Source: Betaproteobacteria bacterium (GTDB lineage Bacteria; Pseudomonadota; Gammaproteobacteria; Burkholderiales; SG8-39). Taken from it: a stretch of 33,967 nt of DNA. How positions within the stretch are numbered: the stretch's first letter is position 1; the number at the start of each line of letters is the position of its first letter. The position numbers were made by a program, and so were the translations under genes. Positions 26,407-33,967 of this stretch are shown piece by piece. The notes beneath the pieces are model-generated. The model made no database searches, was not told where the DNA came from, and saw only the letters and a list, made by a program, of their open reading frames with translations. The stretch is from positions 1-33,967 of the forward strand of contig VBBY01000028.1 in the NCBI GenBank assembly GCA_005881595.1. The letters are read 5' to 3'.

Positions 26407-27312
26407 ATGGTAGCAGCGCTTTCCTGGGCGGCGCGCCTCAAGGCTGGCCTTGCGCGCACGCGGGAGGTGCTCAACACCCCCGTCCCCGTGCTGCTCGCGC
26501 GCCGGCGCGTCGACGAGTCGCTCTACGAGGAGCTAGAGGCCGCGCTGCTGCAGGCCGACTGCGGCGTAGCTGCGACGCAGGCGATCGTTTCTTCTCTTCG
26601 AAGGAAAAAGCTAGAAGACGGGGAGGCCTTGAGACGCGCGCTGAAGGACGCGCTCGCGGAATTGCTCCTGCCGCTGGAAAGGAAACTGGAGATTACGGGA
26701 GCAAGGCCGTTTGTCATCATGCTCGCCGGCGTGAACGGCTCGGGAAAGACGACTTCGATCGGCAAGCTTGCGCACTGGCTGCAGTTGCAGGGGCGCAGCG
26801 TGCTGCTTGCTGCAGGCGACACGTTCCGCGCGGCGGCTCGCGAGCAGCTGGTGGCCTGGGGCGAGCGCAACGCCGTGCCGGTGATCGCGCAGCCATCCGG
26901 CGACCCGGGCGCGGTGCTGTTCGACGCGCTCGGCGCGGCCCGGGCGCGCGGTGCCGAGGTGGTCATCGCCGACACGGCCGGGCGGCTGCCGACGCAGCTG
27001 CACCTCATGGAGGAGATTCGCAAGGTGAAGCGCGTCGCCGCGAAAGCGCAGGCAGGCGCGCCGCACGAAGTGCTCCTCGTGCTCGACGCCAACACCGGGC
27101 AGAACGCGCTCGCGCAGGTCAAGGCCTTCGACGACGCGCTCGGCCTCACCGGCCTGGTCCTCACCAAGCTCGATGGCACCGCCAAGGGCGGGGTGGTTTG
27201 CGCGATCGCGAGGGAGCGGCCGGTTCCGCTTCTCTTCGTCGGCGTAGGCGAAGACATCGACGACCTGCGCCCGTTCGTCGCGCGCGATTTCGCCGAGGCG
27301 CTGGTTGGTTAG
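26407..27312 (+). CDS. ftsY: Signal recognition particle receptor FtsY
   Basis: 301 residues from the ATG at 26407; open sequence farther upstream is antisense to rsmD. NG domain: the N four-helix bundle (about 5-95), then the G domain with GVNGSGKTTS (108-117), DTFRAAAREQL, DTAGRLPTQ (189-197) and TKLDGTAKGGVV. It lacks the long acidic A domain of E. coli FtsY, like many betaproteobacterial forms. It docks SRP-ribosome complexes at the membrane. A TAGAAT box at 26391-26396 would place a start site at about 26403, implying a nearly leaderless message, but there is no matching -35 box. ftsE overlaps its end by 8 bases. Confidence 0.96.
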   Translation: MVAALSWAARLKAGLARTREVLNTPVPVLLARRRVDESLYEELEAALLQADCGVAATQAIVSSLRRKKLEDGEALRRALKDALAELLLPLERKLEITGARPFVIMLAGVNGSGKTTSIGKLAHWLQLQGRSVLLAAGDTFRAAAREQLVAWGERNAVPVIAQPSGDPGAVLFDALGAARARGAEVVIADTAGRLPTQLHLMEEIRKVKRVAAKAQAGAPHEVLLVLDANTGQNALAQVKAFDDALGLTGLVLTKLDGTAKGGVVCAIARERPVPLLFVGVGEDIDDLRPFVARDFAEALVG

Positions 27313-27955
27313 CTTTTCCTCGGTCGCGAAGCGCTATCCCGGCGGCCAGGAGGCGCTGAGGGACGTGAGCTTCGCGATCGGCGAAGGCGAGCTCGCCTTC
27401 ATCACCGGGCGCTCCGGCGCCGGCAAATCGACCCTCCTCAAGCTGATCCCGGCGATCGAGCGGCCGACTTCGGGCTCGGTGATCGTCAAAGGGCAGAATA
27501 TCAGCGCGCTCAAGCGCGCGGCGATCCCTTACCTGCGGCGCAACCTCGGCCTCGTGTTCCAGGACCAGAAGCTGCTTTACGACCGCAGCGTCTACGACAA
27601 CGCGATGCTGCCGCTCGCCTTCTCGGGTCACGCGCCGAAGGAAGCGGCGCGGCGCGTGCGCGCGGCGCTCGACAAGGTCGGGCTGCTTGGGCGCGAGCGC
27701 TCGAACCCGATCCAGCTCTCCGGTGGCGAGCAGCAACGCCTCGCGATCGCGCGCGCGGTGGTCAACCGGCCCTCGCTCCTGATCGCCGACGAGCCGACCG
27801 CCAATCTCGACGTCGAATCGGCCGCCCGCATCCTCGAGATCTTCGTCGCCTTCAACCAGGTCGGCGTCACCGTGCTCATCGCCACCCATGACCAGGGCCT
27901 GGTCGCACGCTACGGCAAGCGCGTCCTGCATCTCGAGAAGGGACGCGTCGCATGA
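27305..27955 (+). CDS. ftsE: Cell division ABC transporter ATPase FtsE
   Basis: 216 residues with a TTG start overlapping the ftsY stop by 8 bases. ABC ATPase: Walker A GRSGAGKST (35-43), Q-loop VFQDQKLL, signature LSGGEQQR (138-145), Walker B LLIADEPT (158-165), and switch His in IATHDQ. With FtsX it forms the complex that controls periplasmic murein hydrolases through EnvC-type activators at the septum. Length and the conserved ftsY-ftsE-ftsX order make the call safe. Confidence 0.97.
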   Translation: MVSFSSVAKRYPGGQEALRDVSFAIGEGELAFITGRSGAGKSTLLKLIPAIERPTSGSVIVKGQNISALKRAAIPYLRRNLGLVFQDQKLLYDRSVYDNAMLPLAFSGHAPKEAARRVRAALDKVGLLGRERSNPIQLSGGEQQRLAIARAVVNRPSLLIADEPTANLDVESAARILEIFVAFNQVGVTVLIATHDQGLVARYGKRVLHLEKGRVA

Positions 27956-28845
27956 GCGCCTGGTTGCGGCAGCATCGCCGCGCATTCGGCCAGGCGCTGC
28001 GCCGGCTTACGAAGGCGACGGGTCTTGCCAGCGCGCTGGTCATCGGCATCGCCCTGTCGCTTCCGGCCGGCGGCTATACGCTGCTCGAGAGCCTGCGGGC
28101 AATCGCGGCGCGCCTGACGCTCGAGCCGCAGATCTCGCTGTTCCTGCAGCCCGAGGCAAAGCGCGCCGAGGCCGAGGCGCTCGGCAAGAGGCTGCGCACC
28201 GACCCCCGCGTGGCGACCCTGCGCTTCGTGCCGCGCGAGGATGCGCTGCGCGAGCTGCAGGCAGTGGAGGGATTTCCCGAGCTCATCGCCGCCCTGGGGC
28301 GCAATCCCCTGCCCGATGCCTTCGTCCTCAGCACTAACGCGGCCGCAGTGGACGCGCTCGCCGCCGACCTGGCGAAACTCCCGGGAGTGGCCCACGTGCA
28401 AGCGGATGCTGTCTGGGCGCGCCGCCTCGCCGCCCTCGCCGGCATCGCACGGCTGGGGCTGTGGCTGCTCGCCGGCTTGCTCGGCACCGGCCTCGTGGCG
28501 GTGACGTTCAATACCATCCGGCTGCAGATCCTCACGCAGCGCGACGAGATCGAAGTGTCGAAGCTGATCGGCGCGACCGATGCGTTCATCCGCCGGCCGT
28601 TCTACTACCTGGGCTTGCTGCAGGGTCTGGCCGGCGGTGCCATGGCGGTCGGCATCGTTGCTGCCGCGCTCGCGCTGCTCAACCGCGAGGTGGGCGTGCT
28701 CGCCGAGTCCTACGGCTCGAGTTTTCGCTTTGCTTTTCTGCCGGCCGGCGATGCCCTGGCGGTGGTGCTGTTCGCCGGCCTGCTCGGCTGGCTCGGCGCC
28801 CACCTCTCGGTGAGCCGGCACCTGCGCGATATCGAGCCTGGGTGA
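27952..28845 (+). CDS. ftsX: Cell division ABC transporter permease FtsX
   Basis: 297 residues. Four transmembrane helices: one at about 25-46 (LASALVIGIALSLPAGGYTLL), then a periplasmic domain (about 50-155, QISLFLQPEAKRAEAEAL to VQADAVW), and three at about 163-185, 215-245 and 262-285. The cytoplasmic NTIRLQILTQRDEIEVSKLIGATDAFIRRPF segment is the FtsX signature that couples to FtsE. It overlaps ftsE by 4 nt (ATGA). About 100 bases separate it from rpoH. Confidence 0.96.
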   Translation: MSAWLRQHRRAFGQALRRLTKATGLASALVIGIALSLPAGGYTLLESLRAIAARLTLEPQISLFLQPEAKRAEAEALGKRLRTDPRVATLRFVPREDALRELQAVEGFPELIAALGRNPLPDAFVLSTNAAAVDALAADLAKLPGVAHVQADAVWARRLAALAGIARLGLWLLAGLLGTGLVAVTFNTIRLQILTQRDEIEVSKLIGATDAFIRRPFYYLGLLQGLAGGAMAVGIVAAALALLNREVGVLAESYGSSFRFAFLPAGDALAVVLFAGLLGWLGAHLSVSRHLRDIEPG

Positions 28846-28893
28846 GCGCATGCTTACGTTGAGACATCCTTAGACAGGGAACAAAGGAGAGGA

Positions 28894-28920
28894 TTAGCAC
28901 TCTAACGACAAGAGTGCTAA
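28894..28920 (+). promoter_or_regulatory. CIRCE element (HrcA operator) upstream of rpoH
   Basis: Perfect CIRCE: left arm TTAGCACTC (28894-28902), 9-base spacer, right arm GAGTGCTAA (28912-28920). This is an exact match to the known HrcA-binding consensus with the canonical 9-9-9 geometry. A -10-like TAAGAT lies at 28918-28923, and TTAGCA at 28894-28899 sits 18 bases before it. The operator would then cover the whole core promoter and block polymerase when HrcA is bound. The mapping of the promoter boxes is an inference; the operator itself is read directly. Confidence 0.93.
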
Positions 28921-28946
28921 GATAAACCGCCAAGGAGGTTTGAGGA

Positions 28947-29849
28947 ATGCAAACGCAAGCGACGACGATGCCCCTCGGTTCGATGCCCGTACCGATGCCC
29001 ACGGGCAGCCTCGAGGCCTACGTCCACACGGTCAACCGGTTTCCGATTCTCTCCGCGGAAGAAGAGCGCGCCCTTGCGCAGCGCTTCCGCGCGGAAGGCG
29101 ACCTGGAAGCCGCCCGCTCGCTGGTGCTGTCGCACCTGCGGCTGGTGGTGGCGGTCGCCCGCGGCTACCTCGGCTATGGGCTGCCGCACGCGGACCTGAT
29201 CCAGGAAGGCAATATCGGCTTGATGAAGGCCGTGAAGCGCTTCGACCCGGAGCGCGGCGTGCGCCTAGTGTCGTTCGCGATCCACTGGATCAAGGCCGAG
29301 ATCCACGAGTACATCCTGCGCAACTGGCGCATGGTCAAGCTCGCCACGACCAAGGCGCAAAGGAAGCTGTTCTTCAACCTGCGCTCGATGAAGAGCGGCC
29401 TCGCCCCGCTGACCCGCGCCGACATCAAGCGCGTGGCCGCCGAGCTGCGCGTCAAGCCCGAGGAAGTGGTCGAGATGGAGAAGCGGCTCTCCGGGCAGGA
29501 AATCGCGTTCGAAGCCGACGACGACGACGAGGACAGCTACGCCCCGGCGCAATACCTCGCCGACCACGAAAGCGAGCCGTACCGCGTGCTGGAGGCCGAA
29601 GAGTCGGCGCGCGTGCAGGCCGCCGGCCTGCAGAAGGCGCTCGCCAGCCTCGACCCGCGCAGCCGCCGCATCATCGAGGCGCGCTGGCTGAAGGAAAAAG
29701 ACGGCGCGACGCTGCACGAGCTCGCCGCCGAGTTCAACGTCTCGGCCGAGCGCATCCGCCAGATCGAGACCAAGGCGCTGGAGAAGATGCGCAAGGCGAT
29801 CGGCAATCCTGACGCGCTGCGCGCACTGCCAGCGCCGGCAGCCGCCTAA
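28947..29849 (+). CDS. rpoH: Heat-shock sigma factor RpoH (sigma-32)
   Basis: 300 residues. Region 2 contains HLRLVVAVARGYLGYGLPHADLIQEGNIGLMKAVKRFDPERG and FAIHWIKAEIHEYILRNWRMVK. The RpoH box QRKLFFNLR (138-146), which marks sigma-32, is intact. Region 4.2 ends with the helix-turn-helix LHELAAEFNVSAERIRQIETKALEKMR. An acidic DDDDED patch lies at about 191-196. An unusually strong ribosome site (AAGGAGG at 28932-28938) precedes the ATG by 8 bases, unlike the occluded site of E. coli rpoH. A CIRCE operator lies 26 bases upstream of the start. The gene follows ftsX as is common, and ends 7 bases from the convergent EAL gene stop. Confidence 0.98.
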   Translation: MQTQATTMPLGSMPVPMPTGSLEAYVHTVNRFPILSAEEERALAQRFRAEGDLEAARSLVLSHLRLVVAVARGYLGYGLPHADLIQEGNIGLMKAVKRFDPERGVRLVSFAIHWIKAEIHEYILRNWRMVKLATTKAQRKLFFNLRSMKSGLAPLTRADIKRVAAELRVKPEEVVEMEKRLSGQEIAFEADDDDEDSYAPAQYLADHESEPYRVLEAEESARVQAAGLQKALASLDPRSRRIIEARWLKEKDGATLHELAAEFNVSAERIRQIETKALEKMRKAIGNPDALRALPAPAAA

Positions 29850-29856
29850 GTCCTCC

Positions 29857-32800
29857 TTAAGAACTCTTTCGTAAGAGCTCGGCCAGGGCCGCCATCGGCA
29901 GCGGCTTGCTGAAAAGATAGCCCTGCATCTCGTCGCACCTCAGCAGGCGCAGAGAGTTCGCCTGCTCTTCGGTCTCGACGCCCTCGGCGACCACCTTGAG
30001 TTGGAGCGAGTGCGCCAGCGAGACGATCGTGGAGACGAGCGTCATCGCGTTGGCATCCTTGTGCATTGCGGTGATAAACGAGCGGTCGATCTTGAGCGAC
30101 TGCACCGGCAGCTTCGCCAAGTAGCCGAGCGAGGAATAGCCGGTGCCGAAGTCGTCGATTGCGATATTGACGCCGAGCGCGCGCACCGCATCGAGCTTCT
30201 GGATGTTCCCCTGGATGTCCTCCATGATCAGGCTCTCGGTGATCTCCAGGTCGATCGCTGTCGGCGCCAGCCCCTCCATGATCGCGTGTTCGATAACCTC
30301 GACGAAGATGCGCTGCCGCAACTGGATAGGCGACACGTTAACGGCCACGCGCGGCGCCTTGATGCCCTGTTCTACCCAGCCGCGGTGATCAAGCGATGCC
30401 CGCTTTAGCGCCCAGGAACCGACCTGCTGGATCAGACCGATCTCTTCCAGCAGCGGAATGAACTGCAGCGGCGGCACCAAGCCTAGTTCGGGGCTTTGCC
30501 AGCGGATCAGCGCCTCGACTCCGACGATGCTTCGACGCTCAAGATCCACTTTCGGCTGGTAGTGCAGGATGAACTCGTCTCTCTCCAGCGCCCGCCGCAG
30601 CTTGTTCTCGAGCGCCAGCTTCTCCGCGACGCGCTCGGTCATCTGCGCGGTATAGAACAAATAACGTTCGCCCTGCGATTTCGCCCTCTTAAGGGCAGAC
30701 TCCGCGTTCCGGAAGAGCGTATCGGGGTCCGAGCCGTCATTCGGAAAGAGCGCGATCCCCGCTTTGGCGTTAATCCTGAGTTCGGTGTCCCCGATGCGAA
30801 ACGGCGGGCCGAAAACCCTTTGCATCCGCCGCTCAAGGCGGCGCGCGACCTCGTCTTCGGACTGCGCGCCGCGACCTACGACAGCAAAGTGGTCCGCACT
30901 GATTCGAGCAATGCGCAACGAACCGTCATCGTTCTGCGACATCCGCTCTGCGATCTGCTTCAACAGCGCGTCGCCCTCTTGACGTCCAAGCGAGTCGTTG
31001 ATGGTCTTGAATCGCTCTACATCGAGAATAACGAGCGCGATCTTGCGCTCCTCTCGCGCCGCCGCCGTCAAGAGTTGCTCGACGCGCTCGTAGAACAGCG
31101 TGCGGTTTGCAAGGCCAGTGAGCTGGTCGTAGTAGGCAAGGTAGTCGAGCTTCTCCGCCTTATCGATGTGCTCGAGCGCGAACGATATATCGCCCGCGAG
31201 CTCGAGCAGCAGACGCATTTCCTCGTCGTCGAAAGTGCCCGTCTCTGCGGCATACAGGGCAAGCACGCCGATCGCTTCGCCACCGACCATCAGTGGGATG
31301 ATCGCCAGCGATTTGATTCCCCGCTCGTCGAGCTCCTTTCTCATCAGTCTCTGCGGATCATTCGTGACGTCGTTCGAGATCATGGGCTTCATGTCCCTGA
31401 CTGCCCGTCCCGCGAGACCGTGCCCGCCTGGCTTGTTTTCAATTACCGTCAGGGGCGCAGACTCGAAGAAGTCCCCCACCTCGCCGGCGGAGGCAACCGG
31501 CTTGACCAGCCCGGCCGCGCGATCCACGAATCCGACCCACGCCATGCGGAATTTTCCATGCTCGATGGCGATGCGGCAGGCTTCGTGGAACAGCTCCTGC
31601 CGATCGCGGATGCGCACGATCGCGGCGTTGATTCCGCTCAACACAGCGTGCACGCGCGTCAATCTCTCGACCCTCTCCTCTTTATCGATGTGATCGAGCG
31701 CGAATGCAATGTTGCCCGCCAGTTCGTTGAGGACCTTCATTTCCTCTTCGACGAAGAAGCCCGCCTCGTCCGAATGCAGGCCGAAGCTGCCCACTGCCCT
31801 TCCCGCCACGATCAAGGGCAGGATTGCAGCCGAGCGAACGCCCCGCTCATCGAGCCCCTTCTTGTGCCGGATACGCGGGTCGCTTTGCATGTCGCTCACG
31901 ACCAGCGCCCGCCTCTCTCTCACCGCTACGGCGCTGATGCCATGGCCTTCGGGCGCTGCATCGCGCAGCGAAAGACCGCTCTCGATCATCTTCAGAAACC
32001 CTTCGTCAGCCCCCGCCGAGGCGACCGGCTTCAGGCTCATCTCTTTCTCATCCACGATGCACAGCCAGGCAAATCGAAGACCTCCCGTATCGACCGCAAT
32101 GCGACAGGCCTCCTGGAACAGCTCGCGGCGATCCCGGACGCGCGCGATGACCCCGTTAATACCACTGAGCATCGCGTTCACGCGGGTTAGCCGCCTCAGC
32201 CGCTCCTCCTTCTGCATGTGCTCAAGGGCGAACGCAATGTCGCCCGCCAGCTCGCGCAGCAGCTTCATCTCTTCTTCATCGAAGAATCCGACTTCGCCGG
32301 CGTACAGCGCCAGTACACCCACCGACTCCTCCGCGATCATGAGCGGAAGCATGATCAGAGAGCGGAACCCGCGCTCGAGAGCTTCCTTCCTCAACAGGAT
32401 GCGCGGATCCTGCGTCATATCGTCGACGGTGATCGCCGTGCGTTCCCTCACCGCCTGACCCGCCAAGCCGCGCCCGTGGGCTTCGGTGTCGACCAGCCCC
32501 AACGGCATCAGGTGGATGTACTCCGCATCGGTTCCATGCCAGGCGACAGGCTTCACTAACATCGCTTCGCGGTCCACGAGCCCGATCCAGGCCATGCGGA
32601 ATTTCCCGGCCTCGACGGCGAGCCCGCAGGCTTCCCTCAACAACTCCTCCCGATCTCGTGCGCGGACGATGAGCGCGTTGATGCCGCTCAGCACGGCGTA
32701 CACCCGGTTGAGGCGGCGTATTTTCTCTTCCGCCTCCTTGCGATTGGTGATGTCGCGAATGAAACCCGTGAACAACGGTGCCGCTCCTGTATTGGTCACC

Positions 32801-33930
32801 GTGATTGCCAGCTCGATCGGAAACTCCGTCCCGTCGGCTCGCATGGCTTGCAGTTCGAGCCGCTTGCCCAGGATGGGACCCTCGCCCGTCGTCAGGTAAT
32901 GCGCAAAGCCGCGGTTATGCGCCTCGCGCAGACGGGGCGGGATTATTAGCTCCGCCATGACTTTGCCGAGCGCTTGCTGGCGTGAGATGCCAAAGCTCGC
33001 TTCCGCCGCCGGGTTGAACTCTACGATGTTGCCCTGACGGTCGATCGTTATCAGCGCATCGAGCGAGGATTCGAGGACAGCGCCTTTGAGGCTCTCGCTC
33101 TCGCGCAATTCCTCCTCGGCCCGCTTCTGCTCGGTCACGTCCTGCAACGTGCTGAACCAGCGTTCCGGTTCGGCCGTACCTGATTGCCCTGGCATCGGCT
33201 CGACGACCTGCCGGATATGCATCCATGCGCCGTCGGGCCGCTGCAGCCGGAATTCGATGTCGACACGGGCTCCCTTGACGCCCGCTTCGATGCTCGCGCT
33301 GCGAAATCGCTGTCGATCGTCTGGATGGAGCAGGTTGAGCCACTCACGCGTGCTGCGCGGCACTCGCGAGGGCTCGACGCCGATCAACGAAGGCAGCGTC
33401 TCCGACCAGCTCTCAAAGACGCCGTCGGCGCCGGTAATCACATGGCCGAGCTTTGCCATGACTTGCGCGCGGCGCAGGCCCGCCTCGCGTTCACGCAGGC
33501 GCTCGCGCGCAACGTCGAGCTCGGCTTCAGCGCGCCGCCGCTCGCCGCGCTCCTTTGCCTCGTCGAGCGCGCGGGTGACTGCGACGGGGAGGCGCACGAG
33601 ATTGCCCTTGAGCACATAGTCGGTGGCGCCGCCCTTCAGCGCCCGGATCGCGTACTCTTCGCCGATCGTGCCGGAGACGAAGACGAACGGGGTGTCCGGC
33701 GAGATTTCCTGGGCGAGCGCGAGCGCCTCCATGCCATCGAAGCCCGGCATCGAAAAATCCGAAAGGATCACGTGAGGCGTGAACTCGCGCAGCGCGGCCA
33801 CAAAGTCGTCGGGACGATCGACGATCCGAGGCGTCACGCGCAGTCCCGCACGCTTCAGCTCGCGGATCTCGAGCTCGGCGTCTGCGGCGACGTCCTCCGC
33901 GATCAGAACCCGGATTGTCGGCGCGATCAT
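29857..33930 (-). CDS. Receiver-PAS-PAS-(GAF)x3-GGDEF(degenerate)-EAL signalling protein
   Basis: 1357 residues, soluble, no transmembrane helix. The receiver domain (6-120) has acid pocket Glu12/Asp13, phospho-acceptor Asp58 (LSDFSMPG), Ser86 and Lys108 (YVLKGN). A coiled coil (120-155) and two PAS domains follow: about 155-270, ending TLQDVTEQKRAEEEL, and about 280-400, ending FIRDITNRKEAEEK. Three tandem GAF units are at 407-580, 581-756 and 757-928. The GGDEF domain (930-1095) has SADHF (1011-1015) where GGDEF should be, so no cyclase activity is expected. The EAL domain (1105-1350) has Gln1125, EAL 1139-1141, Asn1198, Glu1229, DDFGTGYSS from 1259, Lys1280 and Glu1316, so c-di-GMP phosphodiesterase activity is predicted. 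Ligands are unknown. The ribosome site is weak, and the frame stays open to the window edge. Confidence 0.92.
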   Translation of the reverse strand: MIAPTIRVLIAEDVAADAELEIRELKRAGLRVTPRIVDRPDDFVAALREFTPHVILSDFSMPGFDGMEALALAQEISPDTPFVFVSGTIGEEYAIRALKGGATDYVLKGNLVRLPVAVTRALDEAKERGERRRAEAELDVARERLREREAGLRRAQVMAKLGHVITGADGVFESWSETLPSLIGVEPSRVPRSTREWLNLLHPDDRQRFRSASIEAGVKGARVDIEFRLQRPDGAWMHIRQVVEPMPGQSGTAEPERWFSTLQDVTEQKRAEEELRESESLKGAVLESSLDALITIDRQGNIVEFNPAAEASFGISRQQALGKVMAELIIPPRLREAHNRGFAHYLTTGEGPILGKRLELQAMRADGTEFPIELAITVTNTGAAPLFTGFIRDITNRKEAEEKIRRLNRVYAVLSGINALIVRARDREELLREACGLAVEAGKFRMAWIGLVDREAMLVKPVAWHGTDAEYIHLMPLGLVDTEAHGRGLAGQAVRERTAITVDDMTQDPRILLRKEALERGFRSLIMLPLMIAEESVGVLALYAGEVGFFDEEEMKLLRELAGDIAFALEHMQKEERLRRLTRVNAMLSGINGVIARVRDRRELFQEACRIAVDTGGLRFAWLCIVDEKEMSLKPVASAGADEGFLKMIESGLSLRDAAPEGHGISAVAVRERRALVVSDMQSDPRIRHKKGLDERGVRSAAILPLIVAGRAVGSFGLHSDEAGFFVEEEMKVLNELAGNIAFALDHIDKEERVERLTRVHAVLSGINAAIVRIRDRQELFHEACRIAIEHGKFRMAWVGFVDRAAGLVKPVASAGEVGDFFESAPLTVIENKPGGHGLAGRAVRDMKPMISNDVTNDPQRLMRKELDERGIKSLAIIPLMVGGEAIGVLALYAAETGTFDDEEMRLLLELAGDISFALEHIDKAEKLDYLAYYDQLTGLANRTLFYERVEQLLTAAAREERKIALVILDVERFKTINDSLGRQEGDALLKQIAERMSQNDDGSLRIARISADHFAVVGRGAQSEDEVARRLERRMQRVFGPPFRIGDTELRINAKAGIALFPNDGSDPDTLFRNAESALKRAKSQGERYLFYTAQMTERVAEKLALENKLRRALERDEFILHYQPKVDLERRSIVGVEALIRWQSPELGLVPPLQFIPLLEEIGLIQQVGSWALKRASLDHRGWVEQGIKAPRVAVNVSPIQLRQRIFVEVIEHAIMEGLAPTAIDLEITESLIMEDIQGNIQKLDAVRALGVNIAIDDFGTGYSSLGYLAKLPVQSLKIDRSFITAMHKDANAMTLVSTIVSLAHSLQLKVVAEGVETEEQANSLRLLRCDEMQGYLFSKPLPMAALAELLRKSS
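31147..32712 (-). repeat. Three tandem GAF-domain repeats of about 174 codons
   Basis: Units at about 32712-32191, 32190-31663 and 31662-31147 each open with LxRVxAxLSGIN and RxRDRxEL(F/L)xEAC, then KPVAxxG, HGxxxxAVR, DPRxxxxKExxERGxxS and FxxEEMKxLxELAGxIAFAL. The last part is a helix ending in EERxxRL, so the repeat includes the linker helix. DNA similarity is visible too: CCATGCGGAATTT recurs near 31543 and 32593. The pattern indicates internal duplication inside one gene. Confidence 0.85.
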
Positions 33931-33967
33931 GTTCTTGGTATGGCCAGCAATGTCGAACTTACTCTTA
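33927..33967 (-). CDS. Possible 3' end of an upstream gene
   Basis: In the frame that ends with TGA at 33929-33927, the last codons read SSTLLAIPRT, and this stop would overlap the ATG of the EAL gene as ATGA, the junction type used throughout this window. Only about 13 codons are visible, so the product cannot be named. The alternative is that the EAL gene starts farther upstream, since its own frame is also open to the edge. Confidence 0.25.
   Translation of the reverse strand, partial: RVSSTLLAIPRT

Noticed and set aside
28858-28890. TTGAGA at 28859 as a -35 box for an upstream rpoH promoter
   Set aside because: No -10-like hexamer occurs 16-18 bases downstream (the sequence there is CAAAGG-like).

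Overview
The window is a GC-rich, densely packed bacterial chromosome segment that is mostly housekeeping genes. Gene order, protein families and the two Bug-type (TctC) periplasmic receptors point to a betaproteobacterium, probably Burkholderiales or a close relative; the order is an inference. I see no insertion sequence, prophage, CRISPR array, integrase or rRNA. The only RNA gene is a tRNA-Gln(UUG). No gap between genes exceeds about 170 bases.

Layout. (1) 1-8536, minus strand: yebC, ruvC, ruvA, two tandem outer-membrane beta-barrel genes, ruvB, ybgC, tolQ, tolR, tolA, tolB, pal and the 5' part of cpoB. This joins Holliday-junction processing to the Tol-Pal envelope system. The two barrel genes split ruvCA from ruvB and end in a strong terminator. 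(2) 8588-17532: a metabolic island. A plus-strand run (EamA transporter, SDR, Bug receptor, TauD-like dioxygenase) converges on a minus-strand tctC-tctB-tctA tripartite carboxylate transporter. A succinate-semialdehyde-type dehydrogenase overlapping a fatty-acid desaturase then diverges from tctC. (3) 17477-24516, minus strand: TPR lipoprotein, lolB, ispE, tRNA-Gln, prs, rplY, pth, ychF and a GNAT acetyltransferase, a familiar proteobacterial block for outer-membrane lipoproteins, isoprenoids, PRPP and translation. (4) 24572-29849: mutM, then coaD and rsmD on the minus strand, then ftsY-ftsE-ftsX and rpoH on the plus strand. A perfect CIRCE operator lies directly before rpoH. (5) 29857-33930, minus strand: a 1357-residue receiver-PAS-PAS-GAF-GAF-GAF-GGDEF-EAL signalling protein with a ruined GGDEF motif and an intact EAL motif.

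Compaction is extreme. Many neighbours share 1-4 bases at stop/start junctions (TGATG, TAATG, ATGA, GTGA, TTGA), and several convergent pairs overlap at their 3' ends. Two of these junctions imply CTG start codons for ruvC and ruvA.

I did not find a clearly new multi-gene system. The observations most worth checking are the HrcA operator on rpoH, the consecutive CTG starts in ruvC and ruvA, a TolR without its C-terminal segment, the triple-GAF degenerate-GGDEF/EAL protein, an SDR without the catalytic Tyr/Lys pair, and the composition of the 8.6-17.5 kb island.
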